This document shows, in pieces, positions 11,006 to 21,958 of a stretch of 64,000 nucleotides of DNA. Numbering within the stretch: position 1 is the stretch's first letter; each line of letters begins with the position of its first letter. The stretch covers positions 682,001-746,000 of the forward strand of contig CAWGMT010000011.1 of assembly GCA_963823675.1 (NCBI GenBank). Direction: 5' to 3'. Under the pieces are notes generated by a model. The model did not search any database. It saw only the letters and a program-made list of their open reading frames with translations, and was not told where the DNA came from. The translations under genes and the position numbers were made by a program. This DNA is from CAWGMT01 sp963823675. Its GTDB lineage: Bacteria; Planctomycetota; Planctomycetia; Isosphaerales; Isosphaeraceae.

Positions 11006-13709
11006 CTACTTGCCGGCATGCCGTGTTTGGATCACAAGCGCGTTTGACAGGTTGCCCGACGAGTCGGGCTCTAGCGAGTACAGCACGCTGGGCGGGCCGG
11101 TGTCACCTGTCTGGGTCGCCGTGACGGCATAGTTGCCGCTCGTCAACTTGACCTGGCTTTTCAGCGTCCACGACCCGTCGCTCGTGCTGGCTTTGACTTG
11201 CCCGATCGACACCGGCTGATTCTCGCCTTGTTTCTGCACCCAGAGGGTTACCTCAGCCCCCGGCGTCGCCACGCCGGCGAACGCCGGATGCGCCGTTGCC
11301 GTGACGTTGGTCCAGGAGAATTGGTCGTACCCTCCACCATAGTAGTCCGGTGCGCCTCGGGCGGTGCCGGTAGTCCAGGCTTCCCGCGACTGTGTTGAGC
11401 CCGCTGATCCGTACGATGCTCGACGGGCTACCCGCCCAGAGGTTACCGTCTGGGCCCAACGTGAGGCCGGACACGATGCCGGACGAACTACCGGAAGCAG
11501 AGGAGTTCGTGGCGGGAAGGTCTTGAGTCACCAGAATGCCCGAACGCGTGGCGAGCCCCAGTCCGATAACGCTGTCGGAGCCGAACGCCTGGCTCTCGAA
11601 CCAAACCTGGCCGTCCGGCAGGGACACCAAGCCGGAGAACGCACCCTCGAGCCAACTGGTGACGGGAATGAACGGCCCGAGCTTCCCGTTCGTCGAGATC
11701 CTGGCGATCCCCGTTTTCCCATCGACCGTACTCTGGTACCAGAGCTTGCCATCCGGGCCGGAGATGATGTCAGTCGGAGGATTCGGATCAAGGGCATGGT
11801 AAGAAGCTTCTGATCCGGTTGACGGGATGCCGTACATCTTGACCTTGCCCCTTGCCGTAATCCGTGCGATCGCTGCGGCTGTGCCATTGCTGATGGTGAA
11901 CCAGAGGTTGCCGTCCGGGCCGAGCGTGAGATTCCCCACCGACTCGTTCTTTCCGAGTTTTGGCGGCAGGACGAATGACTGGATCTGGCCGGCGGGCGTG
12001 ATCTGCCCGATGATGGTCGTGTTGCCGTGCTTTTTCGGATCGCTCACCGTCTCCGTGAACCAAACGTTGCCGGCAGGGCCGGCGGTGACGGACGCGGAAG
12101 TGCTCTGCGGTAGCGGGTAGGCGGTGATCGCGCCCGTGGTCGTGATCCGGCCAATCGAATAGGACTGTTCCGGGTTCTGCTCGGCGAACCAGAGGGCGCC
12201 ATCCGGGCCTGGCGTGATATCCGCGATCGTCGCTGTGGGTGTTGGCAACGGAAATTGCTGGATCGCGCCCTGGGTCGTGATCCGGCCGATCGAATTCGAG
12301 CCAGAGGAGTTCTGCTCAGCGAACCAGAGGACGCCATCCGAGCCCTGCGTGATATCCGGGACCGTTGCTGTCGGCGCCAGCGGAAATACCTGGATCGTTC
12401 CCGCGGTCGTGATCCGACCGATCGCTCCGTTCTCCCCGAACCAAAGCGCACCATCCGGCCCCGTCGTGATCGCCGTCGGATCAGCGGGCACACCCAGGTT
12501 TGGGTCGAGGGTCGTCCCTTGCGGCAGCGCGTAGAGTTTCGTCACCCCGGCGGGGGTGATTTCGCCCACCGCGGGTTGCTCGCCCACCGTCTTGCCGTCT
12601 TCCTGCTCGGTGAACCACAGGTTGCCTCCCGGCCCCGATGTCAGGCCAGCGATCGTATTGAACTTCCCAGGCACGTCGAACGATGTGAAGGTTCCCGTCG
12701 GCGTGATTCGGCCAATGGCGGTTTGGCCCGTGAGCCACAGGCTTCCATCCGGCCCCGTCGTGATTGTCGTCACGATGCCGTTGCTTGGCGGATTGAAATT
12801 GGGCGTGGGATACTCGGTCACGACACCCGCCGTGGTGATCCGGCCTACCTCGCCGGACACGCCCGTGAACCAGAGTGCGCCGTCCGGTCCCTTCGTGATC
12901 GAAGTCAGCGTCGCTGGCGTCCCCGAGGTCCCCACGGGCACCGCGAACTCGGTCACCACACCCGCCGTGGTGATCCGGCCTACCTCGCCGGGCACGCCCG
13001 TGAACCAAAGTGCGCCATCCGGCCCCGCCGTGATTGATGTCAGGGTCGCCAGGGTGCCCGCCGTCCCTGGTGACGACCCGGCCGGAGGCGGTATTTCGAG
13101 GACGGCAAACTCGGTCACCACGCCCGTCGTACTGATCCGGCCGACCTCGCCCGGCACGCCGGTGAACCACAGGGCGCCGTCCGGTCCCGACACAATCGCG
13201 GTCGCCGTTGCAGGCGTGCTCGCCGTCCCAGGGGACGATCCGGCCGGTGGCGGGACCACGGGCAGGGGAAACTCGGTCACCACACCCGCCGTCGTGATCC
13301 GGCCGATCTCGCCGGGTATGCCGATGAACCAGAGCGCGCCGTCCGGCCCGGCGGTGATCGCGGTGGGATTGGGCGTGGTGGCCGCTGTGCCGGCTGGCGA
13401 GCCGGCTGGCGGGGGAACTGAGGGCAGGGCAAATTGGGTCACCACCCCTGCCGGCGTCATGCGGCCGACTTGGCCGGACGCGTTCTCCGTGAACCAGAGG
13501 TTTCCGTCCGAGCCCGTCGTGATCCCGTCGGGCTTTACGATCTCAACAAGGGGAATTGGGAAGTTCGTCACGGTCAGGGTCATCAGGGTGCGTGGCTCGA
13601 GCCGCGGCGACTCTGAGGCTTCCATCCAGAACAGCCTATTTCGCTTGGACTTGCGAGAATCGGCCCGGCCCGAACGCCGTTCATCATCACGCTTGCTGAA
13701 GATGGTCAT
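11006..13709 (-). CDS. Secreted streptogramin-lyase-like propeller protein, copy B, one frameshift
   Basis: Paralogue of copy A, about 900 residues. It starts at ATG 13709 with an AGGGAGGT site, and has the same N-terminal segment (SRKSKRNRLFWMEASES, LEPRTLM), the same Vgb-like blades and the same Ig-like C-terminus (PGAEVTLWVQKQGENQPVS). The frame breaks near 11352-11358, in LDYRHRPRR, where copy A continues APDY. The remaining 90 or so residues are read in another frame from 11272 down. Everything else is open, so the gene may be intact in the organism. It lies 82 bp from copy A with homologous spacer DNA. Confidence 0.75.
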
Positions 13710-13791
13710 CTGACCTCCCTGTCCTAATTCCGGGGATCTGGTTCTAGGGTTATTATGTGTTCGCGGTTTGGTGGGACGTGCGCCCGGCCGT

Positions 13792-16404
13792 CTACTTGCC
13801 GGGATGCCGTGTTTGGATGACGAGTGCGTTCGACAGGTTGCCCGACGAGTCGGGCGTTAGCGAGTACAGCACGCTGGGCGGGCCAGTGTCTCCCGTCTGG
13901 GTTGCTGTGACGGCATAGTTGCCGCTCGTCAGCTTGACCTGGCTCTTCAGCGTCCACGACCCGTCACTCTGGCTCGCTTGGACTTGCCCGATCGAGATGG
14001 GCTGATTATCGCCTTGCTTCTGCGCCCAGAGGGTCACCTCAGCCCCCGGCGTCGCCACGCCGGCGAACGTCGGTCTGACGTTCTCGTGACGTTGGTCCAT
14101 CGGTCGTCGAAGGTAGATAGGTCGTAAGCGTAGTCCGGTGCTCGCTTGGAGCGGTGCCGGTAATCCAGACTGCCCAAGACGCTGTCTGAGCCCGCTGATC
14201 TGTTGGATAGCCGATTTCCCGCTTGTCAGCCATAGGTTGCCATCGGGGCCCGTTGTCATGGTGGTCCAGTTCCCGTAGCCAGGGGACAGGTCGTTGCCCG
14301 GACTGAGACCGGGCAGGTCTTGTGTCACGACGATTCCCGAACGAGTGGCCACACCCAGACCCGGGGGAACTCGTCTCAAACCAAACCTGACCGTTCGGCA
14401 GGCGAACCATGTTCGACTCGAGGCCGGCGGCGGGATGAGGGGCTCGATCTTGCCACTGGTCGAGATCCGTGCAATCCCCGTCGTCCCATGGACCTTCTCT
14501 TGGCACCAGAGCTTGCCGTCCGGGCCGGAGATGATGCCAGACGGAGGGGAAGCGTCGGAGTAAGAATCGTAAGACATGGAAAGGACGCTGTGCACTTTCA
14601 GGTCGCCCTTTGCCGTGAGCCGCCCGATGGCTCCGATGGTATTGGGGGTTCCCTGGGCGTCTTCGGACTTGCCGTCGTAGCTGATGGGGAACCAGAGGTT
14701 ACCGTCCGGGCCGAGCGTGATGTTCCCCATCGCCCCCCCGTTCGGGTGCACTCTTCGCGGCAGGGTGAAGGTCTGAATGTCGCCCACGGCCGTGATCCGT
14801 CCAATGGCGACGGAGTCTGAGGACGGTGTTCGGATTGGGCGAGCTCTCGGTGAACCACAGATCGCCATCAGGGCCCTCGGTCATGCCCCCGACACCGTCC
14901 ACCACCGGGAGCGGGTACTCGGTGATCGCACCGCTGGTCGTGATCCGGCCAATATCGGGTACGAGAAGTCGGGATTCTGCTGGGCGAACCAGACGGCGCC
15001 GTCCGGGCCTGGCGTGATATCCTCAACCGTCGCCGTGGGAGTCGGCAGAGGAAACTGCTGGATCGCCCCCGCGGTCGTGATCCGGCCGATCGCTCCGTTT
15101 TCCCCGAACCAGAGGGCCCCGTCGGGTCCGGTCGTGATCACCCTCGGATCAGCGGGCATACCCAGGTTTGGGTTAATGGTTTTCTCTTGCAGCGCGTAAA
15201 GTTTGGTCACTCCTGCGGGGGTGATTTCGCCTACCGCGGGTTGCTCGCCCGCCGTCTTGCCGTCTTCCTGTTCGGTGGACCACAGGTTGCCGCCCGGTCC
15301 CGACGTCAGTCCAGCGATCGTATTGAAGTCTCCCGGGCACGTTGAACAATGTGAAGGTTCCCGTCGGCGTGATTCGGCCAATGGCGGTTTGCCCCGTGAG
15401 CCACAGGTTCCCATCCGGCCCCATCGTGATCGTGGTCGCGAGGCCGTTGCTTGGCGGATTGAAATTGGGCGTGGCATACTCAGTCACGACGCCCGCCGTG
15501 GTGATCCGGCCCACCTCGCCGGGCACGCCCGTAAACCAGAGCGAGCCGTCCGGTCCGTCTGTGATGTCTTCCAGAGTCGCCGGGGTGCCGGCCGTCCCTG
15601 GGGACGACCCGGCTGGTGGTGGGATCGCAGGCACCGCGAACTCAGTCACCACACCCGCGGTGGTGATCTTGCCCACCTCACCAGGTACGCCCGTGAACCA
15701 GAGCGCGCCGTCCGGCCCCGCCGTGATCGCGGTCAGGGTTGCCAGGGTACCGGCTGTTCCCGGGCGACGATCCCGCCGGAGGCGGTATCTCGGATACAGC
15801 AAACTCGGTCACAACGCCCGTCGTGCTGATGCGGCCGATCTCGCCGGGCACGCCGGTGAACCACAAGGCACCGTCCGGTCCCGCCGCGATCGCGGTGGCC
15901 GTCGCCAGCGTGCTCGCTGTGCCCGGTTTTGACCCGGGCGGTGGTGGCACTTCGGGCAGCGGCAAATTCGGTCACCACACCGGCGGTGGTGATCCGGCCG
16001 ATCTCGCCGGGAATTCCCGTGAACCAGAGCGCTCCGTCCGGCCCGGCGGTGATCGCGGTGGGATTGGGCGTGGTGCCCGCCGTGCCCGCGGGCGATCCGG
16101 CCGGTGGCGGCACCGTGGGCAGGGCAAACTGGGTCACCACTCCCGCCGGTGTCATGCGGCCGATCTGGCCGGACGCGTTCTCCGTGAACCAGAGGTTTCC
16201 GTCTGAGCCCGTCGTGATCCCGTCGGGCTTTACGATCTCAACGAGGGGGATCGGGAAGTTCGTGACGGTCAGGGTCATCAAGGTGCGCGGCTCGAGCCGC
16301 GGCGACTCTGAGGCTCCCATCCAGAACAGCCTATTTCGCTTGGACTTGCGAGAATCGGCCCGGCCCGAACGCCGTTCATTCTCAGTTTTGCCGAAGATGG
16401 TCAT
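13792..16404 (-). pseudogene. Streptogramin-lyase-like propeller protein, copy C, multiply frameshifted
   Basis: This is the third paralogue of the tandem array, with the same start region (ATG 16404 behind AGGGAGGT) and the same Ig-like C-terminus ending in NALVIQTRHPGK. The coding potential jumps frame at least six to eight times, at roughly 15960, 15775, 15335, 14955, 14825, 14430, 14375 and 14190. Some of these are compensating pairs. The number of breaks is far above that of its neighbours, which suggests a decaying copy or a collapsed or poorly polished repeat in the assembly. No function should be assumed. The blades present are of the same type as in copies A, B and D. Confidence 0.65.
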
Positions 16405-16589
16405 ATAACCTCCCTGTTCCAACTGTGTTTCCGCGCGGCACGGCGTAGTGGTCTCTCCACTGTCGAATGATGGGTTGGAGGACCGCCTTTAGGCGGAAGG
16501 GACCGGCTGAAGCCGGGACTCCAACTTCTCGAATCCAGATTGACAAGGCACTCCGTGTTAGCGGTTTACTGGGATGCGCACTCGGCCGT

Positions 16590-19223
16590 CTACTTGCCGG
16601 CGTGCCGGGTATGGATCACGAGTGCGTTCGACAGGTTGCCCGACGGGTCGGGCGCTAGCGAGTACAGCACGCTGGGCGGGCCGGGGTCTGCCGTCTGGCT
16701 GGCCGTGACGGCGTAATAGCCGTTGCTCAACGTCACCTGGCTTTTCAGCGTCCACGACCCGTCACTCTTGCTGGCTTCGACTTGGCCGATCGACACTGGC
16801 GCGTTTTCGCCTTGTTTCTGCGCCCAGAGCGTTAGCTCAGCTCCGGGCGCCGCGACTCCGGCGAAAGTCGGCTTGGCCGTGCCGCTGACGTTGGTCCACT
16901 GGTCGTCGTAGGTTGATGGGTCGTAAGCGTAGTCCGGTGCTCGCTTGGGGCGGTGCCGGTAATCCAGGCTGCCCGAGACGCTGTCGAGACCGCTCACTCG
17001 TTGGATGCTCGATTCCCCGGTTGTTAACCATAGGTTGCCATCCGGGCCGGCCGTCATGCTGTTTGCGGGCCCATAGCTGAATTCGGTGTTGTTCTTGATG
17101 TTCAGAGCGGGCAGGTCTTGCGTCACCACGATTCCCGATCGAGTCGCCAGACCCAGACCGGGTGAGCTCGTCTCGAACCAGACCTGACCGTCGGGCATAC
17201 CCACGAGGTTGGAGGCGACATTGGAGGCCGGGAGGGCGGGACTCATGGCTCCGTCGCTCGAAACCCGATTGATTCCCGTAGTGTAAGAGTACCAGAGCTT
17301 GCCGTCAGGGCCGCGAATGAAGGCGCCTTCAGGAGCGTAAGGATTCCCCTCGGTAGGCCCCTCGACCCAGTTCGACAAGTGGACGGAGCCTCGGCCCGTG
17401 ATCTGCCCGAAGATTCCCAGAATGGGATTCTGTTGTCCCGAGCACAGGCAACCGGTACCACCGTCGGCGCCGGAGGTACCCATGAACCAAAGCTGGCCAT
17501 CCGGGCCGGGCTCGATGGCTCCCAACGTCGGATTGCCATGGGCCCCGGATCCACCATGCATAGGAAGGACCAACGTCTTGATGTCGCCTTCGGGCGTGAG
17601 ACGTCCAATGGCGAGGGATTGGGCGGCGGTATTGGGATTGGTGAAGTTCTCTGTAAACCAAAGGTCGCCGCCAGGGCCCTCGGTGATGCCCCCGACACTC
17701 CAGTTCGCCTGGAGCGGGTACTCGGTGATCGCGCCGGTAGGTGTGATCCGGCCGATTGAATCGGATCCGTCGGGGTTCTGCAGAGTGAACCAGACTGCGC
17801 CGCCTGGGCCTGGGGTGATATCCCCAACCGTTGCCCCGGGCGTTGGCAGAGGAAACTGCTGGATGGCTCCAGCGGTTGTGATCCGGCCGATTGCTCCGTT
17901 CTCCCCGAACCAGAGCGCACCGTCGGGCCCTGTCGTGATCATGTTCGGATCAGCGGGCACACCCAGGTTGGGGTCGAGGGTCGTCCCTTGAGGGATCGCG
18001 TGCAGCGTCATCATCCCGGCTGGGGTGATTTCGCCGATAGCGGGTTGCTCCCTTCCCGTGATTCCGTCTTCCTGCTCGGTGAACCAGAGGTTGCCGCCCG
18101 GTCCCGACGTCAGGCCTGCGATCGTATTGTAGTTTCCGGGCACGTTGAACGATGTGAACGTTCCCGTCGGCGTGATCCGGCCAATGGCGGTATTCCCCCC
18201 ACTGCCGGTGTTGCCCGTGAGCCACAGGTTTCCATCCGGCCCGATCGTGATCGTGGTCACGAAGGGAGAGTTTGGCGGAGCGAAATTGGGCGTGGCAAAC
18301 TCGGACACGACACCCGCCGTGGTGATCCGGCCCACCTCGCCGGGCACGCCCGTAAACCAGAGCGCGCCGTCCGGTCCAGCCGTGACATCTTCCAGGGTCG
18401 CTGGCGTACCGGCCGTGCCCGGGGACGACCCGGCTGGTGGTGGGATCGCAGGCACCGCGAACTCAGTCACCACACCCGCCGTGGTGATCTTGCCCACCTC
18501 ACCAGGTACGCCTGTGAACCAGAGCGCGCCGTCCGGCCCGGCCGTGATCGCCGCTAGCGTCGCTGGCGTAGCGGCTGTTCCCGGCGCCGATCCCGCCGGA
18601 GGCGGTATCTCGGGTACGGCGAACTCGGTGACAACGCCCGTCGTGCTGATGCGGCCGATCTCGCCCGGCACGCCGGTGAACCACAAGGCACCGTCTGGCC
18701 CAGCCACAATCGCGGTGGCCGTCGCTGGCGTGCTCGCCGTCCCGGCGGGCGACCCCGCCGGTGGCGGGACCGCGGGCAGCGGAAACTCGGTCACGACACC
18801 CGCCGTGGTGATCCGGCCGATCTCGCCGGGAATTCCCGTGAACCAGAGCGAACCGTCTGGCCCGGCGGCGATCGCGGTGGGGTTGGGCGTGGTGCCCGCC
18901 GTGCCCGCAGGCGACCCCTCCGGTGGCGGGACGTCGGGCAGGACAAAACTGGTCACCACACCCGCCGGCGTCATCCGGCCGATCTTGCCGGCCGCGTTCT
19001 CCGTGAACCAGAGGTTTCCGTCCGAGCCTGTCGTGATCCCGTCGGGCTTTACGATCTCAACGAGGGGGATCGGGAAGTTCGTGACGGTCAGGGTCATCAG
19101 GGTGCGCGGCTCGAGCCGCAGCGACTCCCAGGCTCCCAACCAGAACAACCTATTCCGCTTCGACTTGCGGGAATCGGCCCGACCCGAACGCCCTTCATCA
19201 TCACGCTTGCTGAAGATGGTCAC
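16590..19223 (-). CDS. Secreted streptogramin-lyase-like propeller protein, copy D
   Basis: An 877-residue intact paralogue at the upstream end of the array. It starts at GTG 19223 after AGGGAGGTCAC, again with MTIFSKRDDEGRSGRADSRK, a basic segment and LEPRTLM. It has Vgb-like blades (GPDGALWFTGVPGEVGRITT and variants) and a C-terminal Ig-like domain (PTFAGVAAPGAELTLWAQKQ). A short insert unique to this copy has two Cys (GGTGCLCSGQQN). All four copies share long stretches with near-identical DNA, especially the proline-rich PPPAGSxPGTA linkers, so unequal exchange between copies is likely. Role unknown; an exported propeller on the cell surface is the reasonable guess. Confidence 0.8.
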   Translation of the reverse strand: MTIFSKRDDEGRSGRADSRKSKRNRLFWLGAWESLRLEPRTLMTLTVTNFPIPLVEIVKPDGITTGSDGNLWFTENAAGKIGRMTPAGVVTSFVLPDVPPPEGSPAGTAGTTPNPTAIAAGPDGSLWFTGIPGEIGRITTAGVVTEFPLPAVPPPAGSPAGTASTPATATAIVAGPDGALWFTGVPGEIGRISTTGVVTEFAVPEIPPPAGSAPGTAATPATLAAITAGPDGALWFTGVPGEVGKITTAGVVTEFAVPAIPPPAGSSPGTAGTPATLEDVTAGPDGALWFTGVPGEVGRITTAGVVSEFATPNFAPPNSPFVTTITIGPDGNLWLTGNTGSGGNTAIGRITPTGTFTSFNVPGNYNTIAGLTSGPGGNLWFTEQEDGITGREQPAIGEITPAGMMTLHAIPQGTTLDPNLGVPADPNMITTGPDGALWFGENGAIGRITTAGAIQQFPLPTPGATVGDITPGPGGAVWFTLQNPDGSDSIGRITPTGAITEYPLQANWSVGGITEGPGGDLWFTENFTNPNTAAQSLAIGRLTPEGDIKTLVLPMHGGSGAHGNPTLGAIEPGPDGQLWFMGTSGADGGTGCLCSGQQNPILGIFGQITGRGSVHLSNWVEGPTEGNPYAPEGAFIRGPDGKLWYSYTTGINRVSSDGAMSPALPASNVASNLVGMPDGQVWFETSSPGLGLATRSGIVVTQDLPALNIKNNTEFSYGPANSMTAGPDGNLWLTTGESSIQRVSGLDSVSGSLDYRHRPKRAPDYAYDPSTYDDQWTNVSGTAKPTFAGVAAPGAELTLWAQKQGENAPVSIGQVEASKSDGSWTLKSQVTLSNGYYAVTASQTADPGPPSVLYSLAPDPSGNLSNALVIHTRHAGK

Positions 19224-20117
19224 GTGACCTCCCTGTCCAACTTCTGGGGATCTGGTTCCAGGGTTATGGATCGATTGAGCGGCACCCTGCGTCCCTGCGC
19301 ATTTAGGAATCGCGCGTGCATTGAGGCTCAAAATCTCGTAAGACGGATTGCCAATCCGTCCCACCTCGCATTCGCGCACTCATTTCCGCGCGGTTGCTGG
19401 GAACTTGCCGTCCCGGGGCTTGGCTTTTGGAATCCTCTCGGGGAATCGCGGTGGATGTCCCGCCGGTGGGCCCGGCCGCCGCGACCTGACACGCGCTATC
19501 GGAAAGAGCAACCTCCCGGGTTGAGTATCCATGCAACGGACATCACCAATGTGGAATTGCATCATCCGTTATTGACGATCGAGGCCGACGAAGATCGCCG
19601 GGCCGGCCCCCGCAGTTAGGGTGCCGGCTTCGCCACGATCGGGGTCTGGGCGGGAGCGGAGCTGCGGCGACTGCGCCCGACTCCCTCATACACACAAGAT
19701 GCGCTTTAGATCGAAACCGGACGCGCGTTTTTGGGAGAAGCCGCCAGTAATCGTCACAGAATGCGGGTGCGCAGGACTTTAGTGCCAGCCATTTGCCAAT
19801 TCCATTCGCTCACGATTCGGCATCGTGGGTCAGTCGTTTCCGGCGGCAAGAGCGGTGCCATCTGCGCGGTCGGAAAAGTCGAACGGCCGTTGCGTGCAGC
19901 GTGAAAAGAACACCCTGCTGCTCGCGTCGCATGGATGATAGCCAGCGCTCTCGCGCAGCGGCTCTTGGTTGACGAGGGGAGAATTGGGCTTCAGAATGAT
20001 GGTGGGAGATTGTGCGGGGCTTGTCAGAGGTGCCGGGATGCCGTTGACCGCGACGAAATGAGTTTTTCGGGTTCAGGCGGTTCGACGGAGTAGAGCCGTC
20101 GGAGATTTCAACGTCCC
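19224..20117. other. Long intergenic region, no gene recognised
   Basis: About 900 bp between the divergent propeller copy D and the PIG-L deacetylase. No reading frame on either strand resembles a protein. It would hold the promoters of both flanking genes, but I could not single out convincing elements. Confidence 0.5.
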
Positions 20118-21107
20118 ATGAATACGCCATCCTCGCGGACGACGACGGACTGCCAGAACGCGGCTATTGAACGATTGCTCGAAACGGTCCGCGGCTCCGG
20201 GCCGCATGGCCAACTGCTCGATGTGCGCGAGTCGTTGCGCCCCGTGTTGAATTCCAGCCGGCCGCTGGTCATCCTCTGCCCGCACGCCGACGACGGGGCG
20301 ATCACGGCGGCCTGTCTGTTGCACGAGTATGCCATCCGGCGGGGATTGCCCGTGATCGAAGTCCTGGTTTTCGCCGGCGAGCGGAACGTCGCCGCCCCCT
20401 GGCTCAACATCCAGAAAAAGGTGACGGTTCGTGAAGGGGAATTCCGGCTCGAGGGCAACGTCCTGGGCGCCGAGAGCGTCTGCTGGAACCTGGAAGGCTA
20501 CCGCATGCCCGGTTACGCGCCCACGCCCGCGGATATCGACAAGGTGGTCGAGTGGTTTGCAACTCGCAAGCCCGGTGCGCTGATCGTGCCGCCGGCCAAC
20601 GACGCGCACGTGGCCCATCGGGTGACGCGCGCCCTCGCCGCCATCGGCTTGGTCGGCGCCAAGCTCACCGACTGTCTGGTATTGACGGGATGGACCCCCT
20701 GGGGGCCGCTTTCGGAACCCAACGCTTACTTTGCGTACGACGGCGAGGCCGAGCGGACCAAGGAGTGGGCGATTCACTGCCATGCCTCTCAGGTGCTCTT
20801 GACCGATTACACTCAATATTGCTCGCACCTGGGGCGAGCCTATGCCGCCCTGACTCGCGAATGGGCCGAAGGGCATAGCCTCGCCGGTCGCGCGCATCGA
20901 ACCGACGATCGCTTCGTGGGTGTCGAGCTTTTCCAGGTTGAGTCATACCATGCGCTACGGGCCAGCTCCTATCCTCCCGATCCGATTCAAATCGCGCTGG
21001 GCTTCTTGAGCGGCAAGCTCAATCCCGAAGACCCTGCGTCCTGTGTGCCCTGCTCCCATCCCGGCCAGGACTCATCGACCAAGACGCAAGCAGTCGCCCC
21101 GGTCTGA
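20118..21107 (+). CDS. PIG-L (LmbE-like) family deacetylase
   Basis: Zinc-dependent de-N-acetylase of the LmbE/PIG-L family, 329 residues. The metal site motif CPHADDGAITAACLLHEYA (PHxDD) is at about residues 54-72, and the second histidine pair is in NDAHVAHRVTRA. Family members remove acetyl groups from N-acetylglucosaminyl conjugates (GlcNAc-PI, mycothiol and bacillithiol precursors, chitobiose). The substrate cannot be read from the sequence. No signal peptide is present, so it acts in the cytoplasm. The next gene, 26 bp downstream, is nagB, which uses glucosamine 6-phosphate. The two probably form an operon and a deacetylation-deamination sequence, which is inference. Confidence 0.85.
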   Translation: MNTPSSRTTTDCQNAAIERLLETVRGSGPHGQLLDVRESLRPVLNSSRPLVILCPHADDGAITAACLLHEYAIRRGLPVIEVLVFAGERNVAAPWLNIQKKVTVREGEFRLEGNVLGAESVCWNLEGYRMPGYAPTPADIDKVVEWFATRKPGALIVPPANDAHVAHRVTRALAAIGLVGAKLTDCLVLTGWTPWGPLSEPNAYFAYDGEAERTKEWAIHCHASQVLLTDYTQYCSHLGRAYAALTREWAEGHSLAGRAHRTDDRFVGVELFQVESYHALRASSYPPDPIQIALGFLSGKLNPEDPASCVPCSHPGQDSSTKTQAVAPV

Positions 21108-21133
21108 CGGCCGAGCCAGAGGAGCTTACTCGA

Positions 21134-21934
21134 ATGACGCCCGCCGGTCGTGTCTTGGAGTGCGCAGGGATGAGCGTCCTGGTCTGTCCGGACGACGTTT
21201 CGACCTCGCGCCTGGCCGCAGAGCGGCTCGTCGAATTGATGCAGGGCGCCGAGGCCAGGCGAGGCCGCGCGGTGATCGGTCTGGCCACCGGATCGACGCC
21301 GGAGCGGATTTACGCCCAGCTCGTCGAGTGGCACCGCTCGCATCGGCTCTCGTTCCGGCACGTCACGAGTTACAACCTCGACGAATACTACCCGATCAGT
21401 CCATTCGATCCCCGCAGCTACCGGTCGTACATGCACCGGACCTTGTTCAGCCATGTGGATATCGCGCCCGATCGCGCCCATGTCTTCGACAGCACGGTGC
21501 CCGAAGAGTTTGCTCCTGCCCATGCCGGCGAGTTCGAGCACTGGATTGAGGCCGACGGGGGGCTCGACGTCCAGCTTCTGGGGATCGGCCGCAATGGCCA
21601 CATCGCCTTCAACGAGCCGAGTGACCTCACCGTAGCCGAGGCGCTCAGACTGCCTGCCCGCATCGTGGAGTTGCATCCCGTCACGCGTGCCACCGCGGCC
21701 GCCGATTTTGGTGGGCTCGATCGCGTGATCCCCCGGGCATTGACCCTGGGAACCGCGGCGATCCTGGCGGCTCGCTCGATCGTGATCGTCGCCACCGGCT
21801 TTTCCAAGGCCGACGTGGTGGCCCGCGCTCTGCAAGGCCCCATGAACGCGCAGCTTCCCGCGTCGCTCTTACAGGCCGTCGCGCAAAAAGTCGTATGGCT
21901 GCTCGACGACGCGGCGGCGTCCAAGCTGGATTGA
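21134..21934 (+). CDS. nagB: Glucosamine-6-phosphate deaminase
   Basis: It converts glucosamine 6-phosphate to fructose 6-phosphate and ammonia. At 266 residues it is of normal length. Family motifs are GLATGSTPERIYAQL (phosphate loop), VTSYNLDEYYPIS with the catalytic Asp, RSYRSYMHRTLF, and the active-site block LLGIGRNGHIAFNEP with the catalytic His and Glu. The start at 21134 has a GAGGAG upstream. An internal ATG at 21170 (SVLVCPDD) fits the family N-terminus better, so the first 12 residues are uncertain. It sits just behind the PIG-L deacetylase gene and ends 24 bp from a convergent Uma2 gene. Confidence 0.93.
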   Translation: MTPAGRVLECAGMSVLVCPDDVSTSRLAAERLVELMQGAEARRGRAVIGLATGSTPERIYAQLVEWHRSHRLSFRHVTSYNLDEYYPISPFDPRSYRSYMHRTLFSHVDIAPDRAHVFDSTVPEEFAPAHAGEFEHWIEADGGLDVQLLGIGRNGHIAFNEPSDLTVAEALRLPARIVELHPVTRATAAADFGGLDRVIPRALTLGTAAILAARSIVIVATGFSKADVVARALQGPMNAQLPASLLQAVAQKVVWLLDDAAASKLD

Positions 21935-21958
21935 GGCCGGTGAAGAATCGCACAACGT

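Noticed and set aside
12556..13713. Long plus-strand frames opposite the propeller array (also 9703-10452 and 18145-19227) with regular VIRPTSPGTPVNQSAPSGPAV repeats
   Set aside because: They are periodic only because the propeller genes on the minus strand are periodic. They lack ribosome binding sites and the minus-strand proteins have a known fold.
8317..19223. Streptogramin resistance genes (virginiamycin B lyase)
   Set aside because: Only the propeller repeat pattern is shared. The proteins are three times longer than Vgb, carry export motifs and Ig-like domains, and sit in a tandem array, so antibiotic inactivation is not supported.
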